DNA of 10,567 bases. Source: an uncultured Prevotella sp. (lineage in GTDB: Bacteria; Bacteroidota; Bacteroidia; Bacteroidales; Bacteroidaceae). The stretch spans positions 1 to 10,567 of the forward strand of contig USHW01000062.1 of the NCBI GenBank assembly GCA_900554545.1, written 5' to 3'. The notes under the pieces were generated by a model. The model saw nothing but the letters and a program-made list of their open reading frames with translations. It was not told the DNA's origin and made no database searches. Positions 5,532 to 10,567 of the stretch are shown here, piece by piece (within the stretch, counting starts at the first letter, position 1; each line of letters starts with the position of its first letter). Position numbers and translations under genes: made by a program.

Positions 5532-7925
5532 TTACTTGGCTACTTTTATCGATTGTCCGTCCACAGACACGATGAATATGCCCTTGCCCCAGTTGCTTGC
5601 GGGTATCGTCATCTCCTCGCCTGCGGCCGTGCCGGTGAATACGGCGGCTCCGCCAGTTGAGTAAACGCTCACCTTGTTGCCCGCCTTCAGGCCGGAGAGG
5701 CGGAGGCTACCGCCGTCAACCGATACGTAAAGCGTTATGTCTTGGCCGGGAACGGTGCTGTTGCCGATGCCGGTTGTTATGATTTTTCCGTAGGTAACCC
5801 ACGGCATGACGCAGAAGCTGTAGCCGGTCAGCTCGCGTGAGAACTCGTCTGCGCGGCAGTATTGGTTGAGTGTGCCGGTCTGTTCAAATTCGCTTCCCGG
5901 TATTGCGGCTTCTGGCTTCACCCAAAGTGTGGTCTCGCCGTTGGCGTGCTTGCGTGTGTCTCCGCCGAAGTAGGAGCGCGAGAGGAAGTCGGGGCTGTAC
6001 GGGTCGACGGTGAGCTTGTCAAATTCCAGCGCGATGTAGAACGGGCCGTCGACTGTAACCTTTGCGTCGTCGAACTGCACGCCTATGCGTACCGGCTTGT
6101 AGTCAAGGTATAATATGTTGCTGATGAGGTCGGTCTTCTTGTAGATGGGGTTGTCAACGTCGGGCCTGCCGTCTTTGTCGGGATATACCACGATTGACAT
6201 CTGCTTGTCTTTGTCGAAGCTGCTGTATTCCGACGGGTTGCCGTTTTCGTCTACGTCAATGCCGAGTGTCTGGTCGAACAGGTAGTAGTTCATCGAGTTG
6301 AACGTGATGCTCGTTATGTCCATCTTGTTGCCTGCCGGGACGTCGAAGCGCTCGGCGAACGCCCTGTAATAGTGGTTCACTCCAACCACGTAGTCTTGGT
6401 AGGTAGAATATGTGAATACGTCTTCAACCGAGCCGTCCTCGCGGAACGCCGGCGTGGCGTCCTGCTGGTAAATCTTGTCCAGTGCGTCGTCTACGGTCTG
6501 GAAGGCGTCGCTTTCGCCCTCAGCGGGGAACGACACGTTGAGCGTGCGCGACGTTTCGGTGGTTCCGCCGCTGTTGGTGGCCCTGAGCGTTACGGTGTAT
6601 GCGCCGGCCTCGTTGAAGGTGATGGTGGGGTTGACGGCCGCCGGGTCGGATATTGTGGCTCCGCCGTTGTCAACGCTCCATTCGTAGGTTTCGGCGTCGT
6701 TGGTCTTGTTGATGAGCTTGACCGCCTGTCCGGGGAACACTATGGAGCTGCCTGTGAAGATGGAGTGGAGCGTATTGCCGAAGTCGAACGCCGTTTCCGG
6801 TGCGAACACGTCGTCGGCCTCGCTAAGCCTGAAGTTGTCTATGCAGATGTAGCCGTCGCCTGCCGACGCGGAGCATGCCCAGAAGGCGAAGCAGTATTCG
6901 CCCGTAGTCTCGGGCGTGAAGGTGAACTCGTAGCGTTTCCACTCGCTTATTATTTCGTTGACCTCAACCAGAGTGGTGGTCTGCATGTCGGAAGCCTGTT
7001 CCTGGCCTGCGGTGAACTTGAACGAAGGCGTCGAGCTTTCGCCGGGCATGCACAGGTAGAACGATACCTTGTAGGGCTTGCCCGCCTCCATCTCGAGCAT
7101 CGGCGAGTAGGCTATGTCGCGCCTGTCGGCTATGACTGAGCTTGTCGTTATCATGTAGTATGCGCCTGAAACGGCAGGGATGCTGTTAGAGCTTGCCGTG
7201 AAGAAGGGCGACTCGCCGCTTGTGAACCAGCCTATCGGCAGGTTGTCCTGTCCGTTGTAGTGACCGGCGTCGTCGAAGTTCTCGGCGTAGGGTATGCTTG
7301 CTTCCCACTCCTCGGCCGGCGGAGTCACAGCCTCGCCGTCAACGGTCACGTCGTCGATGAACACGAAGCCGCTCGACGACAGGTTTGCCGTAACCTGTAT
7401 GGCTATGCTGTACTGGCCGCTCTCTTCGGGCGTGAAGGTGGCTTCTACAAGCTCGAACTGCTTGTTTTCAATCATTTCCGCCTCCTTTACGGTTACGGTC
7501 TGGTCGTCAACGGTCTGCCCTTGGCCCGCGGTTATGGCTACCGACGGGGTGCGCCCTGTCTGGTAGGCGCTTGCGCGGACGTAAAATGATATGGTGTATT
7601 CAGAGCCTGCCGTCATCTGGAGCATCGGCGTGAAGAGCACGTCCTGCCTGCCCGATGACATGCCGTAGCTTTGGATGTAGTACTGGCCTGAATGCGCCTG
7701 TTCGTAGCTTTCCTGTGAGTTCTCTCTTGTAAACCCGGTGTTTCCGCTGGCGGCATACTGCGCCCAGCCGTCGGGCAACTCTCCTCCTAATGTATAGTGG
7801 CTTTCGTCGTCAAACGTCTCGGTGAACGGTATGGCGGTGACATAACCGTCGGCCATGGCCGGCAATCCGCCGAACAACATTGCCATAATGGCTAATGCTA
7901 CTGTGGTGAAATAACATTTTTTCAT
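5532..7925 (-). CDS. Secreted protein with two jelly-roll domains, PKD domain and T9SS-type tail
   Basis: This 797-residue protein is the first gene of the operon. A signal peptide spans 1-25 (PAMA/D). Two tandem jelly-roll domains, resembling the choice-of-anchor J/cleaved-adhesin group, lie at about 33-197 (IPFTETFDD ... FVFIDDVTVDG) and 211-370 (IPYAENFDD ... ICIDNFRLSE); their matching starts and ends suggest an internal duplication. A PKD-like domain lies at about 380-466 (AETYEWSVDNGGATI ... NEAGAYTVTLRATNSGG). Residues 475-715 form a beta- and aromatic-rich region that I do not recognise. The tail from about 725 (SLRLSGLKAGNKVSVYSTGG ... KGIFIVSVDG ... IKVAK) fits a T9SS type A sorting domain. 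Jelly-roll and PKD domains commonly bind carbohydrate or protein, so a surface adhesin or scaffold role is likely; no catalytic motif is visible. The start is fixed by MKKCYF and a good signal peptide, with an AT-rich leader upstream. Confidence 0.85.
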   Translation of the reverse strand: MKKCYFTTVALAIMAMLFGGLPAMADGYVTAIPFTETFDDESHYTLGGELPDGWAQYAASGNTGFTRENSQESYEQAHSGQYYIQSYGMSSGRQDVLFTPMLQMTAGSEYTISFYVRASAYQTGRTPSVAITAGQGQTVDDQTVTVKEAEMIENKQFELVEATFTPEESGQYSIAIQVTANLSSSGFVFIDDVTVDGEAVTPPAEEWEASIPYAENFDDAGHYNGQDNLPIGWFTSGESPFFTASSNSIPAVSGAYYMITTSSVIADRRDIAYSPMLEMEAGKPYKVSFYLCMPGESSTPSFKFTAGQEQASDMQTTTLVEVNEIISEWKRYEFTFTPETTGEYCFAFWACSASAGDGYICIDNFRLSEADDVFAPETAFDFGNTLHSIFTGSSIVFPGQAVKLINKTNDAETYEWSVDNGGATISDPAAVNPTITFNEAGAYTVTLRATNSGGTTETSRTLNVSFPAEGESDAFQTVDDALDKIYQQDATPAFREDGSVEDVFTYSTYQDYVVGVNHYYRAFAERFDVPAGNKMDITSITFNSMNYYLFDQTLGIDVDENGNPSEYSSFDKDKQMSIVVYPDKDGRPDVDNPIYKKTDLISNILYLDYKPVRIGVQFDDAKVTVDGPFYIALEFDKLTVDPYSPDFLSRSYFGGDTRKHANGETTLWVKPEAAIPGSEFEQTGTLNQYCRADEFSRELTGYSFCVMPWVTYGKIITTGIGNSTVPGQDITLYVSVDGGSLRLSGLKAGNKVSVYSTGGAAVFTGTAAGEEMTIPASNWGKGIFIVSVDGQSIKVAK

Positions 7926-8034
7926 AGGATAAGTTTTTAGTAAAAATTAAAAAAGATATGTTTGCAGGTTTATGGTTGACTGTGAAAACGTGTTGTTTGT
8001 AGTCAAAATGGCTTGAAAACCGCCATGAAGTTAG

Positions 8035-8058
8035 CAAAAATTTACCCCCCCCCTCAAA
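8035..8058 (-). promoter_or_regulatory. Possible weak promoter of the three-gene operon
   Basis: On the minus strand, AATTTTTGC (8042-8034) is one base off the Bacteroidetes -7 consensus TAnnTTTG. A TTTG at 8058-8055 could act as -33, but only 12 bases separate them, against the usual 19-21. The spacer contains a run of nine G. The start site would fall near 8028, giving a leader of roughly 100 bases. No better candidate was found upstream of the operon. This is a tentative call. Confidence 0.25.
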
Positions 8059-8277
8059 GCCTTTTAACGTTTTTAACTGAAACATTTAACATATCAACAG
8101 CAAAATTTGCATTTCAGGGCCGTTGGCCGGCTGTTTTTGCATTTTTTGTTGCGCAAGTGCCGCCGCCTGCGCCGCCGTCGGTGCCGCGCTGTTTTCACGT
8201 TGTTTTCAGGAGCTGTTGATGCCGTTTCTTTGTCGTTTCGTAACCGCTTGTGGCACAGCATGTTGAGCAAGGCTGTG

Positions 8278-8362
8278 CAAAAGGCCGTGTTTTAGCCTGC
8301 AAAACACGGCCTTTTGGCGGCTAAAACATGGCTTTTTGCACGGCAAAACACGGCATATTGGA
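8278..8362. repeat. Palindrome plus three 22-base units, same family as 496-534
   Basis: A perfect 16-bp inverted repeat, CAAAAGGCCGTGTTTT (8278-8293) with its complement at 8301-8316, has a 7-base loop. AAAACACGGC or AAAACATGGC then recurs at 8301, 8323 and 8345, exactly 22 bases apart. A second, overlapping pairing is possible between TTTTAGCC (8290-8297) and GGCTAAAA (8319-8326). The stem is almost the same as the one at 496-534. No gene ends here, so a terminator role is not expected; it is best read as a dispersed intergenic repeat. Confidence 0.82.
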
Positions 8363-8517
8363 AACCCACCCCCACCCTCCCGAAGGGAGGGAGCTTGATA
8401 TGCTTTGCCAATCGGCACGCATTTGTCCTATAAGCCACATTCGTCCTATTCACCCTATAAGGGTTAACTGGAAAAAGGTAATCAAGCTCCCTCCCTTCGG
8501 GAGGGTTGGGGTGGGTT
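8363..8517. repeat. 155-base inverted pair of REP-like units
   Basis: Two 37-base arms, 8363-8399 and 8481-8517, are reverse complements with one mismatch and enclose about 81 bases. Each arm carries its own small hairpin: CCCTCCC-GAA-GGGAGGG at 8375-8391 and CCCTCCC-TTC-GGGAGGG at 8489-8505. The interior contains degenerate short units (TTGTCCTATAA, TTCGTCCTATT, ACCCTATAA). Two palindromic units in opposite orientation a fixed distance apart is the layout of REPIN/BIME elements, which are moved by RAYT transposases in other bacteria. No RAYT gene is in this window. I recall the CTCCCTTCGGGAGGGTTGGGGTGGG wording as common in Bacteroidetes. Confidence 0.85.
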
Positions 8518-8555
8518 GTCCTTTTGGTTGGGTTGGGTGGCCCTTTTGGTCGGGG
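8503..8555 (+). other. G-run-rich stretch upstream of the ATPase promoter
   Basis: The + strand has six runs of at least three G in 53 bases, at 8503-8505, 8508-8511, 8513-8515, 8530-8532, 8535-8537 and 8552-8555. The first and middle runs are separated by one- to two-base gaps, so a G-quadruplex on the + strand is conceivable. CCTTTTGGT occurs twice (8520-8528 and 8542-8550), a 22-base step again. The first runs belong to the right arm of the inverted REP-like pair. Confidence 0.45.
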
Positions 8556-8587
8556 TGAGTGTTAGGTTTGGTCGTGGTGGGTGGCAC

Positions 8588-8624
8588 TTTGCAACCCGGT
8601 TGCATCCTGTTTGCAGTACTTTTG
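8588..8624 (+). promoter_or_regulatory. ATPase promoter with overlapping 15-base palindrome (candidate operator)
   Basis: TACTTTTG at 8617-8624 fits the Bacteroidetes -7 box TAnnTTTG exactly and lies 36 bases before the ATG, placing the start of transcription near 8630. TTTG at 8588-8591 is the only upstream -33 candidate; its 25-base spacing is longer than usual. TGCAACC-C-GGTTGCA (8590-8604) is a perfect 7-1-7 palindrome overlapping that -33 box, and TTTGCA recurs at 8611-8615 just before the -7 box (as TTTGCAG). A repressor dimer bound there would block RNA polymerase, as metal-sensing Fur/Zur, ArsR or MerR-type regulators do elsewhere. The regulator is not in the window, so its identity is inference. 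Confidence 0.6.
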
Positions 8625-8659
8625 CGTTGTAAAACGATTTCAGCAAATATCATTGCGGT

Positions 8660-10522
8660 ATGGAAAAGAGTGTTATTTTGCGCCAGGCTGTGTCGCTTGT
8701 CATGCTTGCAGGCGGCATGGTGATGTCGGCTTTGGATGCCGGTTGGTTCACTGCGGAGTGGGTCAGGGCTGTGTGGTATGCCGTCGCCTTCCTGCCCGTG
8801 GGGCTTGGAGTGATTAAGGAGGCGTGGGAGTGCGCCGCCAAGGGCGACGTGTTCAGCGAGTTCATGTTGATGAGTGTGGCGGCCGTCGGCGCGTTTCTGA
8901 TAGGCGAATATCCCGAGGCCGTGGCCGTGATGCTGTTCTATTGCATCGGCGAGGCGTTGCAGGACATGGCCGTCGACCGTGCGCGCGACAACATAAAGAG
9001 CCTGATGGAGTTCCGTCCCGACCGCGCGTTTGTCGTCGTCGGGGATAAGACGGAGGTGAAGTCGCCCGGCGACGTGCGCGTGGGCGACATTATAGAGGTG
9101 CGCCCCGGCGAGCGTGTTCCGCTTGACGGGCGGCTTGAAGGCCCTTCGGCGGCCTTCGACACGGCTGCGTTGACGGGCGAAAGCGTGCCGCGCACCATAG
9201 AAAGCGGCGGCGAGGTGCTGGCCGGCATGGTGGCGGCAGACAGCGTGGTGCGCCTCCGCGTGGTGCGCGAGGCAGGCCAAAGCGCCGTGGCAAGGATATT
9301 GCAGATGGTCGAGGAGGCGTCTGAGCGCAAGGCTCCTGCCGAGCTGTTCATCCGCCGTTTCGCCCGGGTGTACACGCCGTCGGTAATCGGCCTGGCCGCG
9401 CTCACGGTGGTTGTGCCATACTTGTGGTCACTGTTTGACGGCTCGTTCGCATACGACTTTAACACATGGTTTTACCGTGCGCTAATCTTCTTGGTAATAT
9501 CGTGCCCCTGCGCGCTGGTTATCAGCATTCCGCTTAGCTATTTCGCAGGCATCGGCGCGGCGTCAAGGCGCGGCATACTGTTCAAGGGCGGCAACTGGCT
9601 CGACGCCATGTCGAGGGTTGATACCGTGGTGTTCGACAAGACGGGGACGCTCACCCGTGGCCGCTTCGCCGTCGTCCGCGTTGACGGCGGAGATAAAGAC
9701 GCCATGCTGCGCGCCGTGTCCGCCATGGAGAGCGGCGGCAGCCATCCCATTGCCAAGGCCATTGTGGAGTACGCCGGAGCGGCCGACGCCACCGTGACCG
9801 ACCTTAAAAACGTTGCCGGTTACGGCCTTACGGCCACCGTTGACGGCCACCGCTGGGTGGCAGGAACGCTGAAGCTGCTCGACCGCGAGGGCGTAGCCTA
9901 TCCGCAAGAGCTGGCCGCCGTGGCCGAAACCGTTGTGGCCTGCGCCAAGGACGGGCGGTATGAAGGCTGCTTAGTGCTGGCCGACACGCTGAAGGATGAC
10001 GCCCGTGAGGCCGTCGGCGGACTGCGCAGCTGCGGCGTGGGGCGCGTCGAAATACTGTCGGGCGACAGGCAGTCGCTGGTTGACAAGGTGGCCGCCGGGC
10101 TGCATGTAGACCGTGGCGGCGGCGACCTTCTGCCCGAAGGGAAGGTCAGGCGCATAGAAGAACTGAAGCGCGAAGGGCGCACCGTGGCCTTCGTGGGCGA
10201 CGGGATTAACGACGCCCCGGTACTCGCCACCGCCGATGTTGGCGTTGCGATGGGCGCGCTCGGCGCCGACATGGCCGTAGAGACGGCCGACGTGGTGCTC
10301 CAGACGGACAGCCCCTCGAAGGTGGCCGAGTCCATACGCATAAGCCGCCGCACGCGGACCATAGTGCGCCAGAACATCGTTTTCGCCATAGGCGTGAAGA
10401 TATTGGTGATGCTTCTCGGCGTTCTCGGCCTTGCAAACATGTGGGGCGCGGTGTTCGCCGACGTCGGAGTGGCTCTCCTCGCGGTGCTGAATGCGACGAG
10501 GATTGCTTATTTGAAGTTATAG
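8660..10522 (+). CDS. zntA: ZntA-like heavy-metal exporting P1B-type ATPase without N-terminal metal domain
   Basis: This 620-residue inner-membrane pump uses ATP to export divalent soft metals, most likely Zn2+, Cd2+ or Pb2+. All core P-type motifs are present in order: TGES (172-175), the membrane metal site CPC (282-284), the phosphorylated Asp326 in DKTGTLT, the P1B-specific SHPIAKAI (His362-Pro363), and GDGINDAP (513-520). In the last membrane pair, Lys580 (GVKILV) and Asp601 (ADVGVALL) match the P1B-2 (ZntA/CadA) signature and argue against a copper pump. The N-terminus begins directly with membrane helices and lacks the GMxCxxC metal-binding domain of E. coli ZntA (about 730 residues); shortened forms like this are known in the family. 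The ATG at 8660 lies 36 bases past a good -7 box. The last codons and TAG stop (10520-10522) fall in a dispersed repeat. It is divergent from the secreted-protein operon and probably controlled by the palindrome at 8590-8604. Confidence 0.93.
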   Translation: MEKSVILRQAVSLVMLAGGMVMSALDAGWFTAEWVRAVWYAVAFLPVGLGVIKEAWECAAKGDVFSEFMLMSVAAVGAFLIGEYPEAVAVMLFYCIGEALQDMAVDRARDNIKSLMEFRPDRAFVVVGDKTEVKSPGDVRVGDIIEVRPGERVPLDGRLEGPSAAFDTAALTGESVPRTIESGGEVLAGMVAADSVVRLRVVREAGQSAVARILQMVEEASERKAPAELFIRRFARVYTPSVIGLAALTVVVPYLWSLFDGSFAYDFNTWFYRALIFLVISCPCALVISIPLSYFAGIGAASRRGILFKGGNWLDAMSRVDTVVFDKTGTLTRGRFAVVRVDGGDKDAMLRAVSAMESGGSHPIAKAIVEYAGAADATVTDLKNVAGYGLTATVDGHRWVAGTLKLLDREGVAYPQELAAVAETVVACAKDGRYEGCLVLADTLKDDAREAVGGLRSCGVGRVEILSGDRQSLVDKVAAGLHVDRGGGDLLPEGKVRRIEELKREGRTVAFVGDGINDAPVLATADVGVAMGALGADMAVETADVVLQTDSPSKVAESIRISRRTRTIVRQNIVFAIGVKILVMLLGVLGLANMWGAVFADVGVALLAVLNATRIAYLKL

Positions 10523-10567
10523 AAGTTAAAGAAGTTATCGCTCGCTGCGCTCGCTAAGAAGTTAAAG
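10513..10567. repeat. Dispersed GAAGTTA/CGCTCGCTGCGCTCG repeat, right copy
   Basis: This is the reverse complement of the repeat at 2-56. It opens with three 9-base units, GAAGTTATA, GAAGTTAAA and GAAGTTATC (10513-10539), then the core CGCTCGCTGCGCTCGC, and ends with another GAAGTTA (10558-10564) running into the window edge. The first 10 bases are still coding: they supply the last two amino acids and the stop codon of the ATPase gene. No terminator hairpin for that gene is visible before the window ends. Confidence 0.8.

Larger units (their letters stand above)
7926..8659. other. 734-base divergent intergenic region, repeat-rich, no gene seen
   Basis: This region separates the minus-strand operon from the + strand ATPase gene. 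I find no credible reading frame, tRNA or conserved RNA. The first ~180 bases are AT-rich leader and possible promoter for the operon, including nine consecutive C at 8045-8053. Bases 8119-8215 are a mixed GC- and T-rich stretch with GCCGCCG-like triplets in which I recognise nothing. From 8278 to 8517 there are two separate repeat structures, then a G-run-rich stretch to about 8555, then the ATPase promoter. Short peptides readable here (for example QKAVFC-type on the minus strand) are repeat translations. Confidence 0.8.

Noticed and set aside
6372..7139. Open frame of 255 codons on the + strand
   Set aside because: It is antisense to the jelly-roll/PKD gene and has the same low-complexity Arg/Gly/Val look. 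No family features are visible.
7957..7964. TATGTTTG on the + strand, a match to the -7 promoter box
   Set aside because: There is no TTTG at the proper distance upstream (only TTTT) and no + strand gene for nearly 700 bases; probably chance in AT-rich DNA.
8013..8219. Possible small + strand protein of 68 residues in the divergent region
   Set aside because: It needs a TTG start, has no ribosome signal and runs through the C9 run and GC-triplet DNA with no recognisable pattern.
8450..9280. Minus-strand open frame of 276 codons across the intergenic region and the start of the ATPase gene
   Set aside because: Half is antisense to conserved ATPase motifs and the rest translates repeat DNA (PTLPKGG-type peptide), so it is not a gene.
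1..10567. Composite transposon or integrated element bounded by terminal inverted repeats
   Set aside because: No transposase, integrase or resolvase is encoded, and the end repeat overlaps the ATPase stop codon and carries AACTTC-type simple repeats. A dispersed intergenic repeat at contig ends explains it better.

Overview
The window looks like a piece of a Bacteroidales genome, most likely Prevotella or a close relative. The reasons are the secreted multidomain beta proteins with C-terminal tails of the type IX secretion (T9SS) sorting kind, a Bacteroidetes-style -7 box (TAnnTTTG) before the ATPase gene, A-rich leaders in place of clear Shine-Dalgarno sites, and short intergenic repeats (AAAAGGCCGTGTTTTGC palindromes, CCCTCCCGAAGGGAGGG units) of a kind I associate with Prevotella. 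The genus call rests on memory of such repeats and is moderate. Both ends carry the same dispersed repeat in opposite orientation, so the window may be a whole assembly contig that broke at a repeat.

Layout, left to right. (1) A repeat-rich leader (1-115) precedes an EmrE-type small multidrug resistance gene on + (116-448). (2) A short convergent gap (449-626) holds two strong hairpins that can end transcription. (3) Three tightly packed minus-strand genes cover 7925 down to 627: a two-jelly-roll/PKD secreted protein (5532-7925), an M6-family zinc metalloprotease with HEFGHNLGAPD (2667-5504), and a fibronectin-III/jelly-roll secreted protein (627-2660). Gaps of 27 and 6 bases argue for one operon. 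(4) A 734-base divergent intergenic region (7926-8659) is packed with repeats: a C9 homopolymer, a palindrome plus three 22-base units, a 155-base inverted pair of REP-like units, a G-run-rich strand, and a promoter with a 15-base palindrome. (5) A ZntA-like P1B-type metal-exporting ATPase lies on + (8660-10522), with its stop codon inside the right-hand dispersed repeat.

The three minus-strand products all have a signal peptide and a T9SS-like tail, so they probably act together outside the cell: one protease and two binding or scaffold proteins, reminiscent in parts of the gingipain/HagA proteins of Porphyromonas. In the protease and in the third protein, a fibronectin-III domain seems to be interrupted by an inserted beta-sandwich. 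The flanking EmrE and ATPase genes are exporters at the inner membrane with no evident functional link to the operon. I see no rRNA, tRNA, CRISPR array, transposase or phage gene. The genes belong to known families; the less familiar content is the domain architecture and the intergenic DNA.
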